Positions 53,461 through 60,738 of a DNA stretch of 64,000 nt are shown here, one piece after another. The notes below the pieces were generated by a model. That model was not told the origin of the DNA and ran no database searches. It was given only the letters and a program-made list of their open reading frames with translations. A program made the translations under genes and the position numbers. Positions within the stretch are counted from its first letter, which is position 1. Each line of letters begins with the position of its first letter. The stretch comes from JAJPXC01 sp964562375 (GTDB lineage Bacteria > Bacteroidota > Bacteroidia > Bacteroidales > Muribaculaceae). The stretch covers positions 1-64,000 of the forward strand of contig CAZLSW010000005.1 of NCBI GenBank assembly GCA_964562375.1. The letters are read 5' to 3'.

Positions 53461-54369
53461 TTATAGTTTTTGGGCGACACGCAATTTGGCCGATCGGGAT
53501 CGGGGATTGGCCTCGATTTCGGCCTCGTCGGGGACGATGGGCTTGTTGTTGAGCAGGCGCAGTGGAGAGGAGACTCGGCCGAAGAAATCCTTGTCGACCT
53601 CGCCGGTGAAGTTGCCGGCGCGCATGAAGTTTTTCACCAAGCGGTCCTCGAGGGAGTGGTAGGTGATCACGGCCAGTCGGCCGCCGGGCTTGAGGATTGC
53701 GGTGGCCTGGGTGAGGAACGCGCGAAGGGCGTCGATCTCGCCGTTGACCTCGATACGCAGGGCTTGGAACACCTGGGCGAGCTCTTTCTTCTCCTGCTTG
53801 GGGTTGATCAGCGGGCGGATCACCTCGAGCAGACGCTCGGTAGTGCTGATGGGGGCCTGAGCGCGAGCCTTGACCAAAGCGGCGGCGATGCGACGGGCCT
53901 GGCGTAACTCGCCGTAGAGATAGAGGATGTCGGCAAGCTGCTCCTGTGAGTATTCGTTGACGACCTTGGCGGCTGTGAGTGAGCCTTGGCGGTTCATGCG
54001 CATGTCCAGAGGGCCGTCGGCGCGGAAGGAGAAGCCTCGCTCGGGATCGTCGAAGTGGTGGAACGACACGCCCAGGTCGGCCAGGACGCCGTCAACCGTG
54101 TCTACGCCGTAGTAGCGCATGAAATTCTGGAGGAAACGGAAATTACCGTGGAGGATAGTGAATCGCGGGTCAACCAAAGCTCGACTAACGGCATCGAGGT
54201 CTTGGTCCATTCCGTAGAGGTGCCCCTGTTCTCCGAGGAGCTCGACAATGGCGCGGGAATGGCCGCCCCCGCCATAGGTTACGTCCACATAAGCCCCTGA
54301 CGGATTGATATTTAATCCTTCAAGAGCTTGCGGGAGCAATGCGGGGATGTGGTAAACGGGCTCGGCCAT
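53461..54369 (-). CDS. rsmH: 16S rRNA (cytosine-1402-N4) methyltransferase
   Basis: SAM-dependent methyltransferase of 16S rRNA C1402, also called MraW. 302 residues. 'YVDVTYGGGGHSRAIVELLG' is the SAM-binding loop; 'GVLADLGVSFHHFDDPERGF', 'DMRMNRQG' and 'ITYHSLEDRLVKNFM' are diagnostic family blocks. It is the first gene of the dcw transcript here; no mraZ is found in the 590 nt upstream. A strong promoter lies at 54442-54474. Confidence 0.97.
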   Translation of the reverse strand: MAEPVYHIPALLPQALEGLNINPSGAYVDVTYGGGGHSRAIVELLGEQGHLYGMDQDLDAVSRALVDPRFTILHGNFRFLQNFMRYYGVDTVDGVLADLGVSFHHFDDPERGFSFRADGPLDMRMNRQGSLTAAKVVNEYSQEQLADILYLYGELRQARRIAAALVKARAQAPISTTERLLEVIRPLINPKQEKKELAQVFQALRIEVNGEIDALRAFLTQATAILKPGGRLAVITYHSLEDRLVKNFMRAGNFTGEVDKDFFGRVSSPLRLLNNKPIVPDEAEIEANPRSRSAKLRVAQKL

Positions 54370-54441
54370 TTGCGTTGGAATTTTCGGATTTGGAAGTGTG
54401 TTAACCGCGCGGGGACATATAAGAGCGCGCGAATAATGCCG

Positions 54442-54474
54442 TAAAGTTACTAAGAAATCGCGAAAATTCTCAAA
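54442..54474 (-). promoter_or_regulatory. Promoter of the dcw cluster
   Basis: On the minus strand TTTG (54471-54474), a 21-nt spacer and TAACTTTA (54442-54449) match the Bacteroidota promoter except the last base. The predicted start near 54436 gives a ~65-nt leader to rsmH. Confidence 0.7.
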
Positions 54475-54645
54475 TGCAAATCAAAAAATTTTCAATAAAG
54501 TTATCAACATTTTACAAAAGCGGCTTGTGGAGCCGATTTTTGGGGATGGGCTGGGATTTACGATTGTAAACGACGCTCGCTATTACTCGCTTTACCAAAC
54601 CGCCTCGTTGGGGCTGAAATTAACGACTCAACTTTCTCAAGTTAT

Positions 54646-54854
54646 GAAACCACGAATTAACACTAATGAACACTAACAAATTAACAAGGTTCCTAATAAA
54701 TTTTAGAGAGCTAACGCTCTTTAATTAACACTAATGCAGATAGCGTTGCGTTATGGAAATTCGTGTTAATTCTTTGCGAAGCAAAGCTTAATTCTTGAAT
54801 GAGGATAAAGATTAATCGCTGAATTAGTGGAAATTCGTGAAAATTAGTGGTTTC
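54646..54854. mobile_element. MITE-like inverted-repeat element, ~210 bp
   Basis: Ends GAAACCAC (54646-54653) and GTGGTTTC (54847-54854) are perfect 8-nt terminal inverted repeats. They extend imperfectly through ACGAATTAACACTAATGAAC on the left and the complement of AATTAGTGGAAATTCGTG on the right. Inside are small hairpins (AGAGC-TAAC-GCTCT; CTTTGC-GAA-GCAAAG) and no credible gene. The ACGAATT/ACACTAA wording recurs near 10572-10600 and 60640-60720. The remaining sequence of 54475-54645 and 54855-54959 shows no gene. Confidence 0.5.
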
Positions 54855-54959
54855 TCGGATTACTTGCGAAACTTGGATAATAGGGCAAGACTTTCTCGCC
54901 GGGTTTCCTACGGTCACCCGGCGTTATAGCCAGCTCGCCGGGATGCGGCTCTGATGGGC

Positions 54960-55919
54960 TTAGTAGACGAGGGCGAAGTTGTCGACCCAAAGGGTGAGAC
55001 CAACAGTGCCGATGTAGGCCTCGCCGGAGGCAGCGGAAGCCATCACAAGCAGGTGGGTGGGAGTGGCGTCGGCATCGTCCCAGCCTATTTCATGCACGGG
55101 TACCAGCTTGCCCTTGGAATTTTTGGCATAATAGGCTTTGTCACCGTCGATTAGGCCCATCCACGACTTGTAGAAAGGCTCCTTGGTGATGTCACCGTAA
55201 TGCACTGGCAATTCGTGATTGTTAACCCACCCGTTGGTGGATTTGTTGAAGCGCTCGCGGCCGGTACCCACACGCTTGGCGTAAATATTGCCATTCTCGT
55301 CCTCCCAGCGGCGCTGGAGGATGATGAACACCTCGGCGTTCTCACAGCCCTTAAGGGTCTTTTTCTTGCCGAAACCGCTGGAGTAGGTGCGGTCCGATGC
55401 CGATGGCATGTACATCTTGTAGTCGTATCGGAGGGCCTTGGGACGCTTGGTGAACGGCACGCCCATCTCAAATTTGCTGTAGGGGTCGGATGTGGATTTG
55501 ACTGGCTCCTTGAACTCACCCAGGAATATAGAGCCAGCCACAACTACATCGATGTTAATCAGGCCGATAGCTTTGCAGTGCTCCATAATGGTGGTGAGCT
55601 TGGCGCACTTGTTGCCGCCCGAACGCTGGTCGGGGAACACGGCGTTGCTGCCCTTGGTGATACCAACCACGTGGGCAAGGACATTGGAGGTGGCCCAGGG
55701 AGAGCCGCCAAGATTTTTGTAGGCTTTATCGCCCTCGATTGTCTGCGTGGGGGCGATTTCGTAGAGGGTCTTTTTGTTGCCGCCAATCAGCGAGCTTTCG
55801 GGGATGATACGGGTCACCCAATTTTCCATGTCGCCATACTTTATCAGCTCGACGGCTCGAGAGCCGAAAGCTGAAACAAGTAATAGCGCGAGGATTAGTA
55901 TTTTGTTAGTCAATTTCAT
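54960..55919 (-). CDS. PCMD domain secreted protein
   Basis: 319 residues with a signal peptide (MKLTNKILILALLLVSAFGS) and a PCMD ('putative carbohydrate metabolism') beta-sandwich domain: 'KYGDMENWVTRIIPESSLIG', 'FPDQRSGGNKCAKLTT', 'GSIFLGEF' and 'HLLVMASAASGEAYIGTVG' with the terminal 'LWVDNFALVY'. PCMD proteins are surface or periplasmic proteins of Bacteroidota often near glycan-use genes; a binding rather than catalytic role is likely. Last gene of a three-gene operon with two small membrane proteins. Confidence 0.88.
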   Translation of the reverse strand: MKLTNKILILALLLVSAFGSRAVELIKYGDMENWVTRIIPESSLIGGNKKTLYEIAPTQTIEGDKAYKNLGGSPWATSNVLAHVVGITKGSNAVFPDQRSGGNKCAKLTTIMEHCKAIGLINIDVVVAGSIFLGEFKEPVKSTSDPYSKFEMGVPFTKRPKALRYDYKMYMPSASDRTYSSGFGKKKTLKGCENAEVFIILQRRWEDENGNIYAKRVGTGRERFNKSTNGWVNNHELPVHYGDITKEPFYKSWMGLIDGDKAYYAKNSKGKLVPVHEIGWDDADATPTHLLVMASAASGEAYIGTVGLTLWVDNFALVY

Positions 55920-55924
55920 TGTTA

Positions 55925-56056
55925 TTATTTCTTGGCCTTGGCGGCCTCTTGGGCTTCCTCAGCCTTGTTCTGCTTGTGGATTTGCGTTAAACCCCAAACA
56001 CCTATGATGCCTCCCATAAGGCCAAACGCTCCAATAAATATAAGTAACGGATCCAT
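55925..56056 (-). CDS. Small membrane protein, 43 residues
   Basis: Starts at ATG 56056 (MDPLLIFIGAFGLMGGIIGV); a longer frame is open upstream but would overlap the previous gene. One membrane helix followed by a charged Lys/Glu/Ala tail. It lies 7 nt after the previous gene's end and 5 nt before the PCMD gene. No family recognised; the position suggests cotranscription. Confidence 0.6.
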   Translation of the reverse strand: MDPLLIFIGAFGLMGGIIGVWGLTQIHKQNKAEEAQEAAKAKK

Positions 56057-56063
56057 AATTCTT

Positions 56064-56288
56064 TCATTTAGTTTTTTTTGAACCAAAGTCACTAGCCAAA
56101 TAAAGACAGACGAATCCACCAAATATTAAGAAAGCAACTGCAGAGGTACCTATGATGATTAGATTCACTTTGTCAAATTCCAGTTCCATTATTCCAGCGA
56201 GTATTACTCCACCGAAAACGAGTTTTGACAGGTCTAAACAATATTTACCTACAACGTTGAACAGTTTCTTTTTCTGAGATGGTTTCAT
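56064..56288 (-). CDS. Small two-helix membrane protein, DUF6722-like
   Basis: 74 residues from ATG 56288 ('MKPSQKKKLFNVVGKYCLDL'), with two membrane helices (about 22-36 and 44-66) and a basic end. It resembles the small Bacteroidales DUF6722 proteins. First gene of the operon with the 43-residue protein and the PCMD protein. A -7 box only 4 nt upstream suggests a leaderless message. Confidence 0.6.
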   Translation of the reverse strand: MKPSQKKKLFNVVGKYCLDLSKLVFGGVILAGIMELEFDKVNLIIIGTSAVAFLIFGGFVCLYLASDFGSKKTK

Positions 56289-56292
56289 CTTG

Positions 56293-56323
56293 CAAAGATA
56301 ATCCTTTTCTCTTATATGTACAA
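56293..56323 (-). promoter_or_regulatory. Promoter of the PCMD operon
   Basis: On the minus strand TTG (56321-56323), 20-nt spacer, TATCTTTG (56293-56300). The box ends 4 nt before the ATG at 56288, so transcription may start at or next to the start codon. Confidence 0.6.
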
Positions 56324-56357
56324 CAAACGAGGCCACTATCGGTTTAAACATTATAAT

Positions 56358-56446
56358 GTCGACCCGTCGACCCGGGGTCGGGTCGACTTCCATTCTCCTG
56401 AGGATAGAGACCTAAAACAAGTTATGTCGGGCCGACACGGCCCGAC
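56358..56446. repeat. GC-hairpin family, two sequence variants
   Basis: 56426-56446 has arms GTCGGGCCG/CGGCCCGAC around ACA. 56358-56387 is a more divergent version with arms GTCGACCCG/CGGGTCGAC. Both are followed by ACTTCC. They lie between the 3' end of waaA and the promoter of the PCMD operon. Confidence 0.8.
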
Positions 56447-56481
56447 TTCCTTTCTGGCATCGCCTGATAGAGGCGTCCGGG

Positions 56482-57735
56482 TTATTCGAAGATGTCGCGG
56501 TAGATGTGGGAGGTGGCTCCGAGGTGGGAGGAGATGTAGTCGGAGGCGGCTTGGCCGGCTCGCTCTCGCAGCGTGGGGTCCTCGTAGAGGCGGTCCAAGA
56601 TGCCCTGGATGCCCTCGGCATTTGGGGCCGAGAACGCGGCCTTCAGCTCAATCAAGTCGCGGGCCTCGCGGAATTTAGCGTGTTTGGGTCCGAATACCAC
56701 CGGGATACCATAGACCGCAGCTTCGTTGATGTTGTGGATACCCTGGCCAAAGCCTCCACCCACGTAAGCGGCGTGGCCGTAACGGTAAATTGAGGAGAGT
56801 TTGCCGAAACTGTCGACAATCACCAAGCGGGTTTTATCCAACCCCTCGCGATCCTCCTCAACTGCTTTTTCCCACTCGCTGAGCAACATCGACGGGGCGT
56901 TGACGGCTTGTTTCAGCTTGGCAAGACGGTCGGCGTCAAACTCATGCGGTGCGATCACGGCAGCCACCTCGGGATGGTCGTTGAGCCACGGGATATAGAT
57001 GGCCTCGTCAGCCTCCCAACTCGAGCCCACGATTAAACGGAACTGGGCGTCGGGGGCGAATTTGGCCAAAGATGTGGCTTTGGGTGGGAGTTTCATCACG
57101 TCGTTCACGCGGTCGAGGCGCGTGTCGCCCGTGCGCTCCACCTCCTTGATGCCGATTTTACGCAAGAGGTGCACCGAATTGGTGTCCTGCACATAAAACT
57201 TGGTGAAACAGCGCAGCATGCGTCGGAACATGCCTCCCCAGGGTCGGAAGAAGATCTGCTTGGGACGGAAAATGGCCGAAACCAGATAGATCGGCACTCC
57301 AGCTCGCTGCAGCTCACACAGGTAATTGCCCCAAAACTCGTATTTGATGAACAGCGCCATACGGGGCTTAAGCGTATCCACAAGCTGCCGTGCGTTCTTT
57401 CGGGTGTCAAAGGGCAGGTAGGCCACGGCGTCGACCAGTGGATAGTCCCTCCGCACCTCGTAGCCCGAGGGGGAGAAGAATGTCAACAGGATTTTTACCT
57501 CGGGATGGTTGCTCTTGATCATCTCGATCAGGGGGCGCCCCTGCTCAAACTCGCCAAGCGAGGCGGCGTGCATCCATATCCAGTCGCCTTGTCCCAATTG
57601 AGCGATTTTCTGGGTCAAACGGGGCATTGTCTCGCGCTGGCCCAAGATCATCTTTTTGACCTTGGAGGAGCGTGTCGCAGCCAGCCGCGCGGCGCCAGCG
57701 TAGAGGTGTATACCGCAGTTGTACAGCGCGTTCAT
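56482..57735 (-). CDS. waaA: 3-deoxy-D-manno-octulosonic acid (Kdo) transferase
   Basis: GT30 enzyme adding Kdo to lipid A precursor at the inner membrane. 417 residues. 'DWIWMHAASLGEFEQGRPLI' holds the conserved catalytic Glu, 'ILLTFFSPSGYEVRRDYPLV', 'LFIKYEFWGNYLCELQRAGV' and the C-terminal 'VGGGFGQGIHNINEAAVYGI' with 'VVFGPKHAKFREARDLI' are family blocks. Follows gltX by 5 nt. It confirms a lipid A-Kdo outer membrane. Confidence 0.95.
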   Translation of the reverse strand: MNALYNCGIHLYAGAARLAATRSSKVKKMILGQRETMPRLTQKIAQLGQGDWIWMHAASLGEFEQGRPLIEMIKSNHPEVKILLTFFSPSGYEVRRDYPLVDAVAYLPFDTRKNARQLVDTLKPRMALFIKYEFWGNYLCELQRAGVPIYLVSAIFRPKQIFFRPWGGMFRRMLRCFTKFYVQDTNSVHLLRKIGIKEVERTGDTRLDRVNDVMKLPPKATSLAKFAPDAQFRLIVGSSWEADEAIYIPWLNDHPEVAAVIAPHEFDADRLAKLKQAVNAPSMLLSEWEKAVEEDREGLDKTRLVIVDSFGKLSSIYRYGHAAYVGGGFGQGIHNINEAAVYGIPVVFGPKHAKFREARDLIELKAAFSAPNAEGIQGILDRLYEDPTLRERAGQAASDYISSHLGATSHIYRDIFE

Positions 57736-57740
57736 CGCGA

Positions 57741-59273
57741 TTATTGGGGGAGCTTGATGTTGGCGATGGCGGCTTCCACGCGCTCAGCAACGGGGTCGAG
57801 GCCCATCAATTCAATGATGTCGAACATATGGGGACCCTTACACTCGCCCACGACGGCCAAGCGCAAGGCGTTCATGGTGTTACCCAGGTGATAGCCCTTG
57901 TCGGCGATCCAGGCGAGGATGACGTCCTCGGTGGGCTTGGACTCGAGGTTGGGCAACGCGCGGAGCTGATCAATCATGGCTCGTAAGATAGCCGGGGTGT
58001 CCTCGCTCCAGCGCTTCTTCACCGACTTGGCCTCATACTCGGTGGGGGCGACGAAGAAAAATCGGGCTTGGTCCCATAGGTCGGTCACCAAGTTGGCGCG
58101 ACCTTTTACCATAGCTACAGCTCGTTGGATATATTCGTCGGAGAAGTCGGAGGGATTCACGCCGTGCGCCTCAAGGACGGGACGGAATTGGCGAGCCAAC
58201 TCCTCGTCGGACAGCTCTTGCAAGTATTTGTGGTTGAACCACAAGCCCTTTTCGTAGGCAAACTTAGCGCCGGCCTTGGAGCAGTGGTCGAGGGAGAATT
58301 TCGAGATTAGCTCGTCCATCGACATGATCTCGGTGTCGTCGCCAGGGTTCCAGCCCAGCAGGGCGAGGAAGTTGACGACGGCCTGGGGGATGTATCCGCG
58401 CTCGCGGTATCCCGAGGATACCTCGCCGCTCTTGGGGTCGTGCCACTCCAGGGGGAACACGGGGAACCCGAGGCGGTCGCCGTCGCGTTTTGAGAGTTTG
58501 CCCTTGCCGTCGGGCTTGAGCAACAGGGGGAGATGCACGAAACGTGGAGCAGTATCTGCCCAGCCAAATGCCTCGTATAGAAGCTGATGCAACGGAGCCG
58601 AGGGAAGCCACTCCTCGCCGCGAATCACGTGGGTGATCTTCATCAAGTGGTCGTCGACGATGTTGGCAAGGTGGTAGGTGGGGAGGTCGTCGGCGCTCTT
58701 GTATAGCACCTTGTCATCGAGCACATTGGACGATATAGTGACGGGGCCGCGCAGGAGGTCGTTGACGGTTACCTGCTGGTCGGGCTCAATTTTAAATCTC
58801 ACGACGTATTTCTCGCCGGCGTCAATCAGGCGTTTCACCTCGTCGGCGGGAAGAGTCAGGGAGTTGCGCATCTCTCCTCGGGTGCGGGCGTCGTATTGGA
58901 AATTGGCCACCGAGGCGCGCTTAGCTTCCAGCTCCTCGGGGGTGTCGAAGGCGATATAGGCGCGGCCGTTGTCGAGCAACATCTTCACGTGCTCGCGGTA
59001 GATGTCGCGGCGCTCGCTCTGCTTGTAAGGACCGTAAGGGCCACCCTCGCGCACGCCCTCGTCGATACCGATTCCGAGCCAAGCGAGGGCCTCGTTGATG
59101 TAGTCCTCAGCGCCGGGAACGAAGCGCTGGGAATCGGTGTCCTCGATACGGAGGATCATTTTGCCGCCGTTCTGGCGGGCGAACAGATAATTGTAGAGGG
59201 CGGTGCGCACGCCGCCGATATGCAGAGGTCCCGTGGGGGACGGGGCGAATCTTACCCTAACTTCTTGTTGCAT
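57741..59273 (-). CDS. gltX: Glutamyl-tRNA synthetase
   Basis: Charges tRNA-Glu. 510 residues, class I synthetase: 'RFAPSPTGPLHIGGVRTALY' with the HIGH-type HIGG (18-21), 'GKLSKRDGDRLGFPV' with the KLSKR loop near 255-262, and 'LRIEDTDSQRFVPG'. The C-terminal anticodon-binding domain is complete. It is upstream of waaA in the same transcript. A candidate -7 box lies 24 nt upstream. Confidence 0.97.
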   Translation of the reverse strand: MQQEVRVRFAPSPTGPLHIGGVRTALYNYLFARQNGGKMILRIEDTDSQRFVPGAEDYINEALAWLGIGIDEGVREGGPYGPYKQSERRDIYREHVKMLLDNGRAYIAFDTPEELEAKRASVANFQYDARTRGEMRNSLTLPADEVKRLIDAGEKYVVRFKIEPDQQVTVNDLLRGPVTISSNVLDDKVLYKSADDLPTYHLANIVDDHLMKITHVIRGEEWLPSAPLHQLLYEAFGWADTAPRFVHLPLLLKPDGKGKLSKRDGDRLGFPVFPLEWHDPKSGEVSSGYRERGYIPQAVVNFLALLGWNPGDDTEIMSMDELISKFSLDHCSKAGAKFAYEKGLWFNHKYLQELSDEELARQFRPVLEAHGVNPSDFSDEYIQRAVAMVKGRANLVTDLWDQARFFFVAPTEYEAKSVKKRWSEDTPAILRAMIDQLRALPNLESKPTEDVILAWIADKGYHLGNTMNALRLAVVGECKGPHMFDIIELMGLDPVAERVEAAIANIKLPQ

Positions 59274-59296
59274 GATTAGATTATGATTAACAGCCG

Positions 59297-59304
59297 CGAA
59301 GGTA
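59297..59304 (-). promoter_or_regulatory. Candidate -7 box of gltX
   Basis: On the minus strand TACCTTCG, one base off TAnnTTTG; the -33 region is occupied by the AGTTTCT heptamers and shows no TTTG at standard spacing. Confidence 0.35.
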
Positions 59305-59311
59305 GTAAAAA

Positions 59312-59346
59312 AGTTTCTAGTTTTAAGTTTCTAGTTTCTAGTTTTT
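59312..59346. repeat. Heptamer repeat AGTTTCT x5
   Basis: AGTTTCT, AGTTTTA, AGTTTCT, AGTTTCT, AGTTTTT: the complement of the AACTAGA family at 46627-46651. The remainder of 59274-59446 is purine-rich spacer without a gene. Confidence 0.8.
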
Positions 59347-59446
59347 GGGAGAGAGGGTATAAGGCTAATACGTTATTACAGGATAACGAAGCGTAATCAG
59401 GGGATGTTAAAGGAGAAAATGAGTAAAGGAGGAAAAGGAGGAGTTT

Positions 59447-60550
59447 TTAGACATTGAAAAGGAAGTGCATGATGTCGCCGTCCTGTACGATGTAATCCTT
59501 GCCCTCGATGGCCATTTTACCAGCCTCGCGCACGCCCTTCTCGCCGCCCAAGGTTACATAGTCGTCGTACTTGATCACCTCGGCGCGGATAAAGCCGCGC
59601 TCAAAGTCGGTGTGGATAATTCCGGCGCACTGTGGGGCTTTGGAGCCCCGCATGAACGTCCAGGCGCGCACCTCGTCGGGTCCGGCCGTAAAGTAGGTTT
59701 GGAGGTCCAGCAGGGCATAAGCTGCACGAATCAGGCGGGACACTCCCGACTCCTCCAATCCCATGTCGGCGAGGAACTCTTGGCGCTCCTCCCACGTTTC
59801 CAGTTCGGTGATTTCGCTCTCGGTGCGGGCGGCCACGATGAGGATTTGGGCGTTTTCGTCCTTGACGGCCTCGCGCACGGCATCGACGTAGGCGTTGCCG
59901 GTGGCGGCCGAGGCGTCGTCGACGTTGCACACGTACATCACGGGCTTGGAGGTCAACAGGAACAGCTCGCGGGCGAATTTCTTTTCATCGGGGGTCTCCA
60001 GTTCGACGGTGCGAGCGGGCTTGCCGGCCTCGAGTGCCTCCTTGAATCGCTGGAGCACGTCGGCCTGCATTTTGGCCACCTTGTCGCCACCGGTTTGGGC
60101 TTGCTTTATGCAGCGGGCCAGGCGGCTTTCGACAGTCTCCAAGTCCTTGATTTGCAACTCGTAGTCGATAATCTCCTTGTCGCGCACGGGGTCGACCGAA
60201 CCGTCGACGTGGGTAATGTTGTCGTCGTCGAAGCAGCGGAGCACGTGGAGGATGGCGTCGGTCTCTCGGATGTTGGCCAGGAACTTGTTGCCCAGGCCCT
60301 CGCCCTTGCTGGCGCCCTTGACAAGGCCGGCGATGTCGACAATCTCGACCGTGGCGGGGACGATGCTCTTTGGCTGGCACATCTCGACGAGGCGGGTCAA
60401 ACGATCGTCGGGTACCGAGATGACGCCCACGTTGGGCTCAATGGTGCAAAAGGGGAAGTTGGCCGATTGGGCCTTGGCGTTGGAGAGGCAATTGAAAAGG
60501 GTGGATTTGCCCACGTTGGGCAATCCCACTATACCGCATTGTAATGACAT
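59447..60550 (-). CDS. ychF: Redox-regulated ATPase YchF
   Basis: Obg-family P-loop protein that prefers ATP and binds ribosomes. 367 residues. Walker A 'GLPNVGKS' (9-16), 'DIAGLVKGASKGEGLGNKFL' (switch II), 'NVDDASAATGNAYVDAV' and a C-terminal TGS domain ('LLDLQTYFTAGPDEVRAWTF', 'HTDFERGFIRAEVI'). Monocistronic. Confidence 0.97.
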   Translation of the reverse strand: MSLQCGIVGLPNVGKSTLFNCLSNAKAQSANFPFCTIEPNVGVISVPDDRLTRLVEMCQPKSIVPATVEIVDIAGLVKGASKGEGLGNKFLANIRETDAILHVLRCFDDDNITHVDGSVDPVRDKEIIDYELQIKDLETVESRLARCIKQAQTGGDKVAKMQADVLQRFKEALEAGKPARTVELETPDEKKFARELFLLTSKPVMYVCNVDDASAATGNAYVDAVREAVKDENAQILIVAARTESEITELETWEERQEFLADMGLEESGVSRLIRAAYALLDLQTYFTAGPDEVRAWTFMRGSKAPQCAGIIHTDFERGFIRAEVIKYDDYVTLGGEKGVREAGKMAIEGKDYIVQDGDIMHFLFNV

Positions 60551-60581
60551 GTCGTTATCTTGAGTGATTTAAATTCACCCG

Positions 60582-60589
60582 CGAAGATA
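60582..60589 (-). promoter_or_regulatory. Candidate -7 box of ychF
   Basis: On the minus strand TATCTTCG, 32 nt before the start codon; no clear -33 TTTG. The rest of 60590-60738 holds scattered ACGAAT motifs (about 60645-60720) and no gene. Confidence 0.35.
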
Positions 60590-60738
60590 CAAAATTCTCC
60601 CGACACTGCCTAACTACCGTTCACAAGGGCGCAGATGCAATTAGACTACGAATCTAACAAATCCTACGAATCTTTAAGCGGATTATCGAATTGCGCTGAC
60701 GCTTAACGAATGGCCACGAATGCCATCCGGAAGGAATC

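Noticed and set aside
54711..54917. 68-residue minus-strand frame where mraZ would be expected
   Set aside because: It lies in the MITE-like repeat element, has no MraZ-like residues and no promoter.
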